Source: Blastococcus sp. TBT05-19 (lineage in GTDB: Bacteria; Actinomycetota; Actinomycetes; Mycobacteriales; Geodermatophilaceae). From it: 64,000 bases of DNA. The DNA lies in contig NZ_QOHI01000001.1 in the NCBI RefSeq assembly GCF_003319095.1, positions 992,001-1,056,000 of the forward strand, given 5' to 3'. The notes below the pieces were generated by a model. It had not been told where the DNA came from. It did not search any database and worked only from the letters and a program-made list of their open reading frames with translations. This document shows positions 27,494 to 36,949 of the stretch, piece by piece. Numbering within the stretch: position 1 is the stretch's first letter; the number at the start of each line of letters is the position of its first letter. A program made the position numbers and the translations under genes.

Positions 27494-28273
27494 ATGGGGG
27501 AGACGAGGAGACGTCGCTCGACCGAGGAGCGGCACGAGGCGCTGCTCACGCTGCTGCGCGGCGGGGCCGACGGGGTGGAGACGCTGGCCGACCAGGTCGG
27601 CGTCTCCGCCTCGACCGTCCGCCGGGACCTGGCCCGGCTGCAGCGCGAGGGGCGGATCGCCCGCACCTACGGCGGGGCGCTCGTCCGCGAGGTCTTCCAC
27701 GAACGGTCCTTCGGCGAGAGCGCCCAGCTGTTCGCCGGGGCGAAGGCGGCCATCGCCGCCGAGGCGGCGGAGCTCGTGCCGGCCGAGGCCAGCGTGTTCG
27801 TGGACGCCGGGACGACCTGCCTTGCCCTGGCACGCGTCCTCGCCGAGCGCGGCCCGCTGACGGTGACCACCCGCGGGTTGGAGGCGGCGCTGCTGCTGGC
27901 CCGGGTGCCCGGCCTGCGCGTGATCATGGTCGGGGGGCAGGTGCAGCCGCTCAGCCACGGGGTGGCCGGTGCGCTGTCGGAGGTGGCCCTCGGCCGGCTC
28001 GCCTTCGACGTCGCCTTCCTCGGGGCGGACACCCTCGACCCGGAACGGGGCCTCGGTGAGCCCACCGTGGAGGAGACCTACGTCAAGGAACTGGTGGCCG
28101 GGCGGTCCAGCCGGGTCGTCGTGCTCGCCGACGCCTCCAAGTTCGCCCCGGACAACGCACCCGCCTGGACGCGGCTGGGCGGGGAGTGGAGCGTGCTCAC
28201 CGACGACGGCGTGGACGACGCGACCGTCGCCCGGTTCCGGCGGCGGGGGATCAGGGTCGACCCGGTGCGCTGA
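27494..28273 (+). CDS. DeoR/GlpR-family sugar-phosphate-responsive regulator
   Basis: A 259-residue repressor-type protein. The N-terminal winged helix is clear (RHEALLTLLRG, VETLADQVGVSASTVRRDLARLQREGRIARTYGGALV). The C-terminal sensor domain has VFVDAGTTCLALARVLAERG, VIMVGGQVQPLSHGV and FDVAFLGADTLDPERGL, typical of phosphosugar-binding DeoR proteins. It is the last gene of the operon, 16 bases after pdxA2, with GGAG upstream of its ATG, and probably controls the transporter/kinase/dehydrogenase genes. Its 3' end overlaps the convergent glycerate kinase gene by 23 bases. Confidence 0.92.
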   Translation: MGETRRRRSTEERHEALLTLLRGGADGVETLADQVGVSASTVRRDLARLQREGRIARTYGGALVREVFHERSFGESAQLFAGAKAAIAAEAAELVPAEASVFVDAGTTCLALARVLAERGPLTVTTRGLEAALLLARVPGLRVIMVGGQVQPLSHGVAGALSEVALGRLAFDVAFLGADTLDPERGLGEPTVEETYVKELVAGRSSRVVVLADASKFAPDNAPAWTRLGGEWSVLTDDGVDDATVARFRRRGIRVDPVR

Positions 28274-29387
28274 GGTGCCGGGCGGCGACCTCCGCCGCGA
28301 GCCGCTCGAGCAGCTCCGCTGCCTGCGCCATGCTGCGCGCCGGGTCGGGTTCCAGGTCCGCGAGCGCGTAGGCCGCGTCGATGCCGGCGTCACGCAGCTG
28401 GTCCTCGCGGAGCGCGTTGCGCCCGCACACCGCCACGACCCGCGCACCGGCGTCCCGCGCCGTGCGCGCCACCCCGACCGGCGCCTTGCCGTGCAGGGTC
28501 TGCTCGTCGAGCGACCCCTCGCCGACGACGACCAGCTCGGCGCCGCGGACCAGCTCGCCGAAGTCCAGCAGGTCGAGCATCAGCTCGATCCCCGGTCGCA
28601 GGGTCGCCCCGAGCACGGCCATCGCGGCGAAGCCCACCCCACCGGCTGCCCCGGCTCCCGGCGCGTCCCGGACGTCCCGGCCGGTGGCGGCGGCGACCAG
28701 GTCCGCGAAGCGGGTCAGGTTCCGGTCGAGCAGCTCCACCTGCGCCGCGTCGGCCCCCTTCTGCGGCCCGTAGACGGCCGGCGCGCCGGTCGGCCCGGTC
28801 AGCGGGTTGTCGACGTCGCAGGCGACCACGAGCTCCGACTCCGCCACGTCGGGCAGCAGCCCGTCCAGGTCGATCCGGGACAGCTGCGCGAGCGCGTCGC
28901 CACCCGGACCGATCTCGCGCCCGTCGGCGTCGAGCAACCGGGCGCCGAGGGCCTGCAGCACGCCGGCGCCGCCGTCGGTGCAGGCGCTGCCGCCGATGCC
29001 CACCACCACGCGCCGGGCGCCGGCCGCCAGGGCGGCGGCGATCAGCTCGCCGGTGCCCCGGCTGGTGGCGCTGAGCGGCTCGGGCCGGCCTCCCGGCAGC
29101 CGTGACAACCCCGACACGTCCGCCATCTCCACGACCGCGACCGGGCCCCGCCGGCCGTAGGCGGTGGCCACCGGCTCACCGGTCGGTCCGGTCGCCGTGA
29201 CCGGCACGCGCTCGAAGCCCGAGGCGACCGCGGCGTCGAGGGTGCCGTCACCGCCGTCGGCCACGGGTACCGCCCGGACGTCGAGGTCCGGGATGACGGT
29301 GCCGAGCCCGCGGATCACCGCCTCGGCCACCTCGGCCGCGGTCAGCGAGCCCTTGAACTTGTCCGGCGCGACCAGGACCCGTGTCAT
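28251..29387 (-). CDS. Glycerate kinase (GckA/GlxK-like family)
   Basis: A 378-residue glycerate kinase. The family pattern is complete: VLVAPDKFKGSLTAAEVAEAVIRG at the N terminus, PVADGGDGTLDAAVASG near residue 42, GIGGSACTDGGAGVLQALGA near 130, VACDVDNPLTGPTGAPAVYGPQKGA near 190, GAGAAGGVGFAAMAVLGA near 245 and VVGEGSLDEQTLHGKAPVGVA near 285. It makes 2- or 3-phosphoglycerate from glycerate. It converges with the acid-sugar operon and shares 23 bases at the 3' ends, so the two transcripts are antisense there. A metabolic link to C4 acid-sugar use is possible but unproven. Confidence 0.93.
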   Translation of the reverse strand: MTRVLVAPDKFKGSLTAAEVAEAVIRGLGTVIPDLDVRAVPVADGGDGTLDAAVASGFERVPVTATGPTGEPVATAYGRRGPVAVVEMADVSGLSRLPGGRPEPLSATSRGTGELIAAALAAGARRVVVGIGGSACTDGGAGVLQALGARLLDADGREIGPGGDALAQLSRIDLDGLLPDVAESELVVACDVDNPLTGPTGAPAVYGPQKGADAAQVELLDRNLTRFADLVAAATGRDVRDAPGAGAAGGVGFAAMAVLGATLRPGIELMLDLLDFGELVRGAELVVVGEGSLDEQTLHGKAPVGVARTARDAGARVVAVCGRNALREDQLRDAGIDAAYALADLEPDPARSMAQAAELLERLAAEVAARHLSAPGRP

Positions 29388-29420
29388 GCCCGGATCGTGC
29401 CAGCCGTGAGGGCGCGGGGC

Positions 29421-30434
29421 TCAGGCGGTGACGTCGACGAGCACCTTGCCGACGGCGCCGTCCTGCACCGCCTGGTGCGCGGCCGCGGTCTCGGCCAGCG
29501 GGTGGACGTGCAGCGGCAGTCCGGCCTCCTCGCCGACCCGGATGGCGCCGTCGGCGACCGCGGTGGCGACGTCCTCGATGGCGAGCACCTTGGCGCGCTC
29601 CGGCTCGGTGTAGACGAGCACGAACTGCCAGCGGGCGTTGGGCCCCATCTGCGCGCGCACGGGCACGGTCACCTCGGCGCCGCCGTCGTCGGCGTACATG
29701 GCGACCGCCCCGTGCAGGCCGATCACCTGCGCGTCGACGGCGGCGTTCACCGCGGCGGACACCTCGACGATGGACGCGACGCCGTTCGGAGCGATCCTCC
29801 GGACCTCGGCGACGACGTCCTGGTCCCGGTAGTTCACGACGTGGTCGGCGCCGGCGGCCGCGGCGAGCTGCGCCTTGCGGGGGCTGCTGACCGTGGCGAT
29901 CACCGTGGCGTCGGACCACCGCGCGAGCTGGATGGCGGCGTTGCCCACCGCACCCGCCCCGCCCTGGACGAGCACGGTGTGGCCGGTCAGCGTGCCGGGG
30001 CCCAGCCGGTCGGGGAGCGACTCGGCCACGGTGAGGCAGCGGTGCGCGGTCAGGAACGGGATGCCGAGCGCTGCGCCCAGCTCGAAGGACGGGTCCTCGC
30101 CGAGCAGGACCACGTGCCGGGCGGGGACGACGGTGTGCTCGGCGGCGGTGCCCCACGGGCGCTGCCAGGCGGCCTCCCAGATCCACACCCGCTGGCCGAC
30201 CATCGCCGGGTCGACGCCCTGACCGACGGCCTCGACGGTGCCGGCGCCGTCCTGGTTCGGCACCTGCCCCTCGGGGCCGGGCTGGGCGGTGGAGCGGGAC
30301 TTCCAGTCGGTCGGGTTCACCCCGGAGAAGGCGACGCGGACCCGGACCTCGCCGGGGCCGGGCTCGGGCACCGGCCGCTCGACCAGCTCGAGGACGTCGG
30401 GGCCGCCGGGACTGCTGTAGGAGATCGCTCGCAC
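29421..30434 (-). CDS. Zinc-independent NADPH:quinone oxidoreductase (MDR family)
   Basis: A 337-residue medium-chain dehydrogenase/reductase. The N-terminal domain has VAFSGVNPTDWKSRS and VPNQDGAGTVEAVG, and the cofactor domain has VLVQGGAGAVGNAAIQLARW and ATVSSPRKAQLAAAAGADHVVNY. Zinc ligands are missing, as in quinone oxidoreductases (QOR). It likely reduces quinones or alkenals with NADPH. It lies 33 bases downstream of an unknown small gene on the same strand. Confidence 0.9.
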   Translation of the reverse strand: MRAISYSSPGGPDVLELVERPVPEPGPGEVRVRVAFSGVNPTDWKSRSTAQPGPEGQVPNQDGAGTVEAVGQGVDPAMVGQRVWIWEAAWQRPWGTAAEHTVVPARHVVLLGEDPSFELGAALGIPFLTAHRCLTVAESLPDRLGPGTLTGHTVLVQGGAGAVGNAAIQLARWSDATVIATVSSPRKAQLAAAAGADHVVNYRDQDVVAEVRRIAPNGVASIVEVSAAVNAAVDAQVIGLHGAVAMYADDGGAEVTVPVRAQMGPNARWQFVLVYTEPERAKVLAIEDVATAVADGAIRVGEEAGLPLHVHPLAETAAAHQAVQDGAVGKVLVDVTA

Positions 30435-30467
30435 GGAGGTCCCCCTACCCGGCGACGGGGGTCTCAG

Positions 30468-30884
30468 TCAGCCGGCGTAGGCGTGCGGGTCGGTCGGCCA
30501 GTCCACCGGCGGCAGGCCGGCGAGCTCGATCATCCGGTCGACCGTCAGCTCCACCACCTCGTCCTCGGGCGGGACACCGGCGGGGGAGGCCAGCAGGGCC
30601 TGGACGTCGGCCGGGTCGAGCGGGGTCCCGGTCGCCTCCACGACCCAGCGGGTGAAGCCCTCGGCCTCGGCGGCCGCGTCCACCGGGTCGGCGGCATCGG
30701 CGTCGTCGAAGTAGAAGCGCGGCTCGTAGCGGAGGAAGAAGCGCCCGCCCGAGGCGTCGGCTCTGCGGTAGTCGACGGTGGCGAAGCCGCTGTCGTGCAC
30801 GTCGAGGATCAGGAACGGCACCGCGGTCGGGCCCCCGGTGCTCCACCGGCCGTCGCTGTAGGAGAGCTTCCCGGAGTACCCCAC
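30468..30884 (-). CDS. Hypothetical protein, 138 residues
   Basis: An acidic soluble protein with no recognised family. Segments such as VPFLILDVHDSGFATVDYR, RFFLRYEPRFYFDD and VVEATGTPLDPADVQALLAS read like a real alpha/beta domain, and codon use (strong third-position GC) fits coding sequence. No signal peptide or membrane segment is seen. It precedes the quinone reductase gene by 33 bases and may be cotranscribed with it; it diverges from the APC permease. Confidence 0.7.
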   Translation of the reverse strand: MGYSGKLSYSDGRWSTGGPTAVPFLILDVHDSGFATVDYRRADASGGRFFLRYEPRFYFDDADAADPVDAAAEAEGFTRWVVEATGTPLDPADVQALLASPAGVPPEDEVVELTVDRMIELAGLPPVDWPTDPHAYAG

Positions 30885-31022
30885 CCCCGGAGGCTAGCCG
30901 CCGCCCCGCAGCCCCGCGGAGGGCTCCGGAACGCTCGGACGTGCGGCGATGCCGCCGGAGGGCCAGCATGCACACCGGAGGGGGTCGCGCCCGCGGCCAC
31001 CACCGCGGCATGGGGAGTGGGC

Positions 31023-32432
31023 ATGGCTTCCCAGAAGACCTCCGACGGCTTCATCCGCACGCTCGGACGCTGGGACGTCCTGGCCGTCGCCTTCGGCGCG
31101 ATGATCGGTTTCGGCTGGATCGTCCTGACCGGAGGCTTCCTGGAAGGTGCCGGGCCGCTCGGCGCGGCGCTGGCCTTCGTCCTCGGTGGGATCGTGGTCG
31201 CCCTGGTCGGCCTGACCTACGCCGAGCTGGTGTCGGCCATGCCGCACGTCGGCGGGGAGCACAACTACGTCCTCAGGGCGATGGGCAGCCGCCCCGCGTT
31301 CTTCACCTCGTGGACCCTGGTGCTCGGCTACGTCTCGGTGGTGGCGTTCGAGGCGGTCGCGCTGCCGCAGACGATGCTCTACCTCTTCCCCGACATGCTC
31401 GCCGGCCGGATGTGGAGCGTCGCCGGGTACGACGTCTACGCCACCTGGGCGGCGGTCGGGATCGTCTCCGCGATCGTGATGACCGGGCTGAACTACATCG
31501 GCGTCCGGCCCGCGGCGGTGTTCCAGAGCATCGCCGTCCTGTTCCTCCTCGCGGTCGGCGCGGCGCTGCTCCTCGGCAGCTTCGTGGGCGGGAGCACGGA
31601 GAACATGGAGCCGCTGATCACCGGCGGCGTCGCCGGGCTGGTCGGCGTGCTGGTCGCCACGCCGTTCCTCTTCGTGGGCTTCGACGTCATCCCGCAGTCC
31701 GCCGAGGAGATCAAGCTGCCCTACCGGCAGATCGGCCAGCTGCTCCTGCTCTCGGTGCTGATGGCCGTGGCCTGGTACGTGCTCATCATGCTGACCGTCG
31801 GCTCCTCGCTCCCGGTCGGAGAGCTCGCCGCGTCCGAGCTCGCGGCCGCCGACGGCATGACCGCCCTGTGGGGCAGCGACGCGATGGGGACGATCCTGGT
31901 CCTCGGTGGCATCGCCGGGATCCTGACCTCGTGGAACGGCTTCCTCATCGGCGCCAGCCGGCTGGTCTACGCGCTGGCCCAGTCCGGCATGCTGCCGCGC
32001 TGGTTCGGCCGGCTCCACCCGCGCTACCGCACCCCCGGCAACGCCCTGATCTTCATCGGTGGGCTCTCGGTCCTCGCGCCGCTGTTCGGCCGGCAGACCC
32101 TGGTCTGGATGGTCGATGCCGGCGGTCTGAGCATCATCGTCGCCTACGTGATGGTGGCGCTGAGCTTCGTCGTGCTGCGGCGCCGGGAGCCGGGGATGGA
32201 CCGGCCCTTCCGGGCGCCCGGAGGCACGGCCACCGGTGTGGTCGCGGCCGTGCTGGCGTTCGGGCTCGGCATCCTCTTCATGCCGGGCATGCCGGCCGCC
32301 CTGGTGTGGCCCTACGAGTGGGTCATCTTGGGCCTGTGGTGGGTCATCGGCGTGGTCTTCATGCTCCGGGTGCCGCGCGTGGGCCCCGGACCCGAGGCCG
32401 AGGCGAGGGTCCTGGCCGCGCGCATGCGGTGA
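31023..32432 (+). CDS. APC-family amino-acid permease
   Basis: A 469-residue transporter of the amino acid-polyamine-organocation family with about twelve membrane helices. The first helix carries the substrate-binding turn (VLAVAFGAMIGFGWIVLTGGF), helix 2-3 has VALVGLTYAELVSAMPHVGGE, helix 6 has FLFVGFDVIPQSAEEIKLP, and helix 8 has ILTSWNGFLIGASRLVYALAQSGMLP. This arrangement suggests transport of an amino acid or amine. ATG 31023 follows GGGGAGTGGGC. No neighbouring enzyme gene indicates the substrate. Confidence 0.92.
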   Translation: MASQKTSDGFIRTLGRWDVLAVAFGAMIGFGWIVLTGGFLEGAGPLGAALAFVLGGIVVALVGLTYAELVSAMPHVGGEHNYVLRAMGSRPAFFTSWTLVLGYVSVVAFEAVALPQTMLYLFPDMLAGRMWSVAGYDVYATWAAVGIVSAIVMTGLNYIGVRPAAVFQSIAVLFLLAVGAALLLGSFVGGSTENMEPLITGGVAGLVGVLVATPFLFVGFDVIPQSAEEIKLPYRQIGQLLLLSVLMAVAWYVLIMLTVGSSLPVGELAASELAAADGMTALWGSDAMGTILVLGGIAGILTSWNGFLIGASRLVYALAQSGMLPRWFGRLHPRYRTPGNALIFIGGLSVLAPLFGRQTLVWMVDAGGLSIIVAYVMVALSFVVLRRREPGMDRPFRAPGGTATGVVAAVLAFGLGILFMPGMPAALVWPYEWVILGLWWVIGVVFMLRVPRVGPGPEAEARVLAARMR

Positions 32433-32590
32433 CTGCTCGGGGCGTCAGCCGGCGACGGCGACGCGACCGGTGAGCAACGCGGAGGCGACGTCGAGACGGC
32501 CGTTCCCCTCCGCGATGGCGGCGGCCGCGGTGGCGATCGCGAGTTCGGCCGACGATCGCTGCCGATCCGCTCTCGGGCAGGCTGCGCACC

Positions 32591-33394
32591 ATGAGTTCCA
32601 GTGGGCCCGCGATCTTCGACGACGACCTGGCGTGCGACGTCCGTGATCTGTACCGGAAGGCACTCCTGGACCGGGTCCCCGACGACGAGGCGACCCGCCA
32701 GAGCATCGAGGGCTGGGAAGAGCTCGGGCCCGACGAGGAGCCGGTGCTCTGGCTGGCTCTGGCGGCTGCCCAGTTCGAGGTCGGCCGGCTGGACGAGCGC
32801 GTCCGTGATCGGGCCGTCGAGGCGATCGACTCCGGTCGGGACCTCGTCCGCTGGCAGGAGGCCGGCCCCGAGTTCGCGGCGGAGCGTGCTGCCGTCCTGG
32901 CGGCGCTGCGCGAGCAGCTGACCGGACCGCAGCCGAACCGCAAGACGCTCCGCCGCCCTTGGCGCGAGGTCACCGACCTGGAGGCAGGCATGGTGCTGGC
33001 CTGGTCGGCGAGCGACGGAACCGTCGCGCTGCTCCGGGTGGTCCAGCGGCTGGAGGACGAGTTCGACCACTCGGTCCGGCCGGTCCTGGAGCGGTTGGCC
33101 TGGTCCGGTCACGACGTCCCGCCGGCCGAGGTGCTGGCGAGGCTGCCGGCCGCAGCCGACGACGGCGCCTGGCGACCGGCGGACGGCGGAGGGCCGCACC
33201 GACCGGGTGTCTACATCCCGTTCCGGCTGAGGAAGCGCGATCCCGACTGGCGCGACGTCGGGTTGACCGTGTGCGGCCATGTGCCGGCTCGGCCGGGCGA
33301 TGACGGCGACTGGATCCTGGGCACCGCGGGCCTCATGTGGTCTGGCCTGCCGTACTACTTGGAGCTCGCCGTCGTGGGGAAACCACCGGAGTAG
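32591..33394 (+). CDS. Hypothetical protein, 267 residues
   Basis: A soluble acidic protein. The N-terminal part (IFDDDLACDVRDLYRKALLD, then EPVLWLALAAAQFEVGRLD) resembles a widespread uncharacterised bacterial family with a FDDD opening and a WLALA helix. The middle (KTLRRPWREVTDLEAGMVLAWSA) and the C terminus (IPFRLRKRDPDWRDVGLTVCG) complete a two-domain protein. No catalytic motif or membrane segment is seen. The 158 bases upstream contain no gene that I trust. It converges on fbiC with a 24-base gap. Confidence 0.75.
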   Translation: MSSSGPAIFDDDLACDVRDLYRKALLDRVPDDEATRQSIEGWEELGPDEEPVLWLALAAAQFEVGRLDERVRDRAVEAIDSGRDLVRWQEAGPEFAAERAAVLAALREQLTGPQPNRKTLRRPWREVTDLEAGMVLAWSASDGTVALLRVVQRLEDEFDHSVRPVLERLAWSGHDVPPAEVLARLPAAADDGAWRPADGGGPHRPGVYIPFRLRKRDPDWRDVGLTVCGHVPARPGDDGDWILGTAGLMWSGLPYYLELAVVGKPPE

Positions 33395-33418
33395 CGCGGC
33401 TCCCGAGGCGGGAACGCG

Positions 33419-36022
33419 TCAGCGCGGGGTGATCGACAGGGTGAGCCGGGCGCGGCCCTCGTCGGAGCGGGCGGTGGCGATCCGTTCGGCCGAGGGCGTG
33501 CCGTACTCCGTCGTCCGCTGACGAGCGGGCCGGCCGATCGCGGCGGCCATGGCCTCAAGCTCGGCGATGGTCTTCAGCGAGCCGTTCTCGCTGCCGGCCA
33601 TCCGGCTAATGGTCTCCTCCATCAGCGTGCCGCCGAGGTCGTTGGCCCCGCCCTGCAGCACCGCCTTGGTGCCGGCGTCGGCGAGCTTGACCCACGAGGT
33701 CTGGATGTTCGGGATGCGCCCGTGCAGCAGCAGCCGCGCGACCGCGTGGATCGCCCGGTTCTCCCGCACCGCCGGCCCCGGGCGGGCGACGCCGGCCAGG
33801 TAGATCGGCGAGTTGTGGTGCACGAACGGCAGCAGCACGAACTCGGTGAAGCCACCGGTGCGGTCCTGCAGCGCGGCCAGGGTGCGCAGGTGCGCGACCC
33901 AGTGCGCCGGGGTGTCCACGTGCCCGTACATCATCGTCGACGTCGTCGGGATCCCGACCTCGTGCGCGGTGCCGATGATCTCCAGCCAGGTCGCCGTCGG
34001 CAGCTTGCCCTTGGTCAGCACCCAGCGGACGTCGTCGTCGAGGATCTCGGCCGCGGTGCCTGGGATCGAGTCGAGACCGGCCGCCTTGAGCTCGGTGAGG
34101 AACTCGCGGAACGACAGCCCGGTGCGGGCCGCGCCGTTGACGATCTCCATGGGCGAGAAGGCGTGCAGGTGGATGCCGGGCTGCCGCTTCTTCACCGTGC
34201 GGGCCAGGTCGAAGTAGGCGGTGCCGGGCAGGTCGGGGTGGATGCCGCCCTGCATGCAGATCTCGGTCGCGCCGGCGGCCCACGCCTCGTCGACCCGGTC
34301 GCCGACCTGGCTCATCGAGAGCGTGTAGGCGTCGGCGTCGGTGCGCCGCTGGGCGAACGCGCAGAACCGGCAGCCGGTGTAGCAGACGTTGGTGAAGTTG
34401 ATGTTCCGGTTCACGACGTAGGTGACGTCGTCGCCGTTGACGTCGGCCCGCACGGCGTCGGCCAGCGCGCACAGGTGCTCGAGGTCGGTGCCGTCGGCGC
34501 CCAGCAGCGTGAGGTACTCCGCGTCGGTCAGCCCGGCCGGGTCCTGCTCGGCGTGCAGCAGCGCGGCCAGCACCTCCGGGTCGCCGACGGTCAGCGCCGT
34601 CGAGTGCCCGTCGCGGGCGCTCTCGGTGCGCGACCGCAGCTCGGACCAGTCGCCGTAGACGGCGTCGAAGTCGCTGCGCCGGTCGGCGGTGCGGCCGACG
34701 GTGTCGACCTCGACGTGCAGGTCCACCCGCCCGGTCGACGTCCACGCCTCGTCCGGCTCCTGCCACGGCAGCCCGACCGGGTTGCGGCCCTCGACCGCCA
34801 GTCCGTCGGGGCCGGCCAGCGCGTCGACGTGCGGGCGCACCCGCGGGTCCAGCCACGGCTCGGGCTGCAGCACGTACGGCGGCTGGGCGGCCAGCCGCTC
34901 GCGCAGCTCGAAGCCTGCCTCGGCGGACAGGGCCGCCAGCTTGTCGATGTTCGGCCAGGGCCGCTCGGGGTTCACGTGGTCCGGCGTCAGCGGGGAGACC
35001 CCGCCCCAGTCGTCGACGCCGGCGCGCAGCAGCAGGCCGAGCTCGGTGGAGTCGCTGAGGTTCGGCGGCGCCTGCACGCGAGCCTTCGGCCCGAGCAGCA
35101 GCCGGGTGACGGCGACGGCGGCGATGTACTCCTGCAGCTCCAGGTCGTCGTGCGCCTGCATCGCGGTGCGCGGCTTCGCCCGGAAGTTCTGGACGATCGT
35201 CTCCTGCACGTGCCCGTGCCGCTGCGCGCTGGCGCGGATCTCCAGGACGGCGTCCACCCGCTCGGCGTAGTCCTCGCCGATGCCGAGCAGCACGCCGGTG
35301 GTGAACGGGACGGCGGAGCGCCCGGCCTCCTCCAGCACCCGCAGCCGGACGGCGGGCTCCTTGTCCGGGGAGCCGAAGTGCGGGCCGCCGGGATCGGACC
35401 ACAGCCGCGTCGCCGTCGTCTCCAGCATCATCCCCATGGAGGCGGCGACCGGCTTGAGCCGCTGGATCTCCTCCCACGACAGCACGCCGGGGTTGAGGTG
35501 GGGCAGCAGCCCGGTCTCCTCGAGCACCCGGATCGCCATCGCGCGCAGGTAGCCCAGCGTCGAGTCGAAGCCGTGCGCCTCCAGCCACTCCGCCGCGACG
35601 GGCCAGCGCTCCTCGGGCCGGTCGCCCAGGGTGAACAGCGCCTCCTTGCAACCCATCGCCGCTCCCGCGCGGGCGACGTCGAGCACCTCGTCGGGGGAGA
35701 GGTAGGGGGCCTTGCCCTGCGCCCGGAGCTGGCCCGGCGTCGTCACGAACGTGCAGTAGTGGCAGCGGTCGCGGCACAGGTGGGTGAGCGGGATGAACAC
35801 CTTGCGGCTGTAGGTGACGACGCCGGGCCGCCCGGCCGACGCCAGGCCGGCGTCGCGCACCCGGCCGGCGGCGGTGAGCAGCCGGTCCAGCGGCTCGCCC
35901 TCGCCCAGGCCGCGGGCGTGCAGCAGCGTCTCGGCCTCGACCGCGTCGAGGGTCACGCCGCGCTCGGCGCGCACCAGGACGCGGCGGACGGCGGACTCGG
36001 TGGGGGCAGGCAGCGGACTCAT
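33419..36022 (-). CDS. fbiC: FO synthase FbiC (CofG-CofH fusion), F420 biosynthesis
   Basis: An 867-residue two-headed radical-SAM enzyme making 7,8-didemethyl-8-hydroxy-5-deazariboflavin (FO), the chromophore of coenzyme F420. The CofG half has C83, C87 and C90 (CRDRCHYC) and [18 protein letters not shown]. The CofH half, from about residue 500, has [10 protein letters not shown] near 545, [19 protein letters not shown] and [19 protein letters not shown]. Both [4Fe-4S] motifs are intact, and length is normal for actinobacterial FbiC. A TAGCGT box lies eight bases before the ATG, so the transcript is probably leaderless or nearly so. Confidence 0.97.
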   Translation of the reverse strand: MSPLPAPTESAVRRVLVRAERGVTLDAVEAETLLHARGLGEGEPLDRLLTAAGRVRDAGLASAGRPGVVTYSRKVFIPLTHLCRDRCHYCTFVTTPGQLRAQGKAPYLSPDEVLDVARAGAAMGCKEALFTLGDRPEERWPVAAEWLEAHGFDSTLGYLRAMAIRVLEETGLLPHLNPGVLSWEEIQRLKPVAASMGMMLETTATRLWSDPGGPHFGSPDKEPAVRLRVLEEAGRSAVPFTTGVLLGIGEDYAERVDAVLEIRASAQRHGHVQETIVQNFRAKPRTAMQAHDDLELQEYIAAVAVTRLLLGPKARVQAPPNLSDSTELGLLLRAGVDDWGGVSPLTPDHVNPERPWPNIDKLAALSAEAGFELRERLAAQPPYVLQPEPWLDPRVRPHVDALAGPDGLAVEGRNPVGLPWQEPDEAWTSTGRVDLHVEVDTVGRTADRRSDFDAVYGDWSELRSRTESARDGHSTALTVGDPEVLAALLHAEQDPAGLTDAEYLTLLGADGTDLEHLCALADAVRADVNGDDVTYVVNRNINFTNVCYTGCRFCAFAQRRTDADAYTLSMSQVGDRVDEAWAAGATEICMQGGIHPDLPGTAYFDLARTVKKRQPGIHLHAFSPMEIVNGAARTGLSFREFLTELKAAGLDSIPGTAAEILDDDVRWVLTKGKLPTATWLEIIGTAHEVGIPTTSTMMYGHVDTPAHWVAHLRTLAALQDRTGGFTEFVLLPFVHHNSPIYLAGVARPGPAVRENRAIHAVARLLLHGRIPNIQTSWVKLADAGTKAVLQGGANDLGGTLMEETISRMAGSENGSLKTIAELEAMAAAIGRPARQRTTEYGTPSAERIATARSDEGRARLTLSITPR

Positions 36023-36042
36023 CGGTCACAACGCTATCCCGG

Positions 36043-36093
36043 CCACCCTTCAGGGACCCGCGCCGAGCGTGCGAGGTGTGGGGGGAAGGGTGG
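36043..36093 (-). terminator. Hairpin after the ABC transporter operon
   Basis: CCACCCTTC (36043-36051) and GAAGGGTGG (36085-36093) form a 9-base-pair stem with a 33-base loop, eight bases after the ABC permease stop. It could separate that operon from fbiC, whose promoter box lies at 36031-36036. Confidence 0.45.
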
Positions 36094-36100
36094 TCCTTCG

Positions 36101-36949
36101 TCAGACGTCGCGGCGCTGGAAGGACAGCGCGGTCAGCCCCCAGACGACGGCGATCCAGACCGCCGCCCACACCAGGTAGGCGGCGGTGAGCGGGGCATCG
36201 CTGAGGAACGGGAACCCGGCCTCGCCCTGGCCCATCTGGGCGAGCGCGAACGGGTCCTGGAAGGCGTTCATCGCACCGCGCCACAACCCGTCGGTGGGCA
36301 GCACGACCCGTGACACCGACCCGACTCGCTCCACGCCCTCGTTGCCCAGCGCCGCGCCGATCCCGCCGACGACGCCCGCCACCCAGGTAGCGCCGAAGAG
36401 CCCGACCGAGATGATCCCGGACGCCAGCGGCGAGACGACGCTGGACAGCAGCAGGGCCAGGGTCAGCAGCACCACGGTCTCGGCGGCGAGCAGGAGCAGC
36501 CCGGCGACCGGATCCGGGGGCCAGTAGCCGACCGCCCAGCGCACCACCAGCAGCTGCGCCAGCCCGGCCACGACCACGTAGCCGCAGCCGAAGGTGAGCA
36601 GGCCGAGCCACTTGCCGAGCAGCACCGACGAGCGGCGGACCGGCCGGGCGAGGATCGCCAGCGCCTGCCCGGACTCGACCTCGCCGGACAACGTCGGCCC
36701 GGCCAGGAACGCGGTGCCGATCGCCGCGATCAGGCTGAACCCGAACATGATCAGGTTCAGCAGCACCGAGGCGATCAGCCGGGCCTCGCCGCTGGTCATG
36801 GTGCCGAGGTCGGTGTCCAGCCCGATCAGCTTGGAGAACCCCCAGCCGCTCAGGGCGAGCAGCACCACGGTGAGCACGAGCAGCGCCCAGACGACGCGGC
36901 GCCGGAAGGCCTCGCGCAGGGTCAGGCCGGCGACGGTCAGCGCGATCAC
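36101..36949 (-). CDS. ABC transporter permease (ABC-2 type)
   Basis: A 282-residue integral membrane protein with six hydrophobic segments and an N-terminal cytoplasmic start ALTVAGLTLREAFRRRVVWALL, typical of ABC-2 permeases of the NosY/export class. The segment LSGEVESGQALAILARPVRRSSVLLGKWLG between helices 2 and 3 is a hallmark of this family. GTG 36949 overlaps the stop of the ATPase gene (GTGA), so the two form one transporter. Substrate unknown. Confidence 0.9.
   Translation of the reverse strand: MIALTVAGLTLREAFRRRVVWALLVLTVVLLALSGWGFSKLIGLDTDLGTMTSGEARLIASVLLNLIMFGFSLIAAIGTAFLAGPTLSGEVESGQALAILARPVRRSSVLLGKWLGLLTFGCGYVVVAGLAQLLVVRWAVGYWPPDPVAGLLLLAAETVVLLTLALLLSSVVSPLASGIISVGLFGATWVAGVVGGIGAALGNEGVERVGSVSRVVLPTDGLWRGAMNAFQDPFALAQMGQGEAGFPFLSDAPLTAAYLVWAAVWIAVVWGLTALSFQRRDV

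Noticed and set aside
32445-32663. Minus-strand reading ending LAIATAAAAIAEGNGRLDVA, like the tail of an enzyme
   Set aside because: Only about 40 residues look protein-like, there is no start signal, and it overlaps the start of the 32591 gene; at best a remnant, not supported enough to annotate.
33722-36313. An 863-residue plus-strand open frame antisense to fbiC
   Set aside because: fbiC has intact motifs over its whole length; the opposite frame has no motif and shadow composition.
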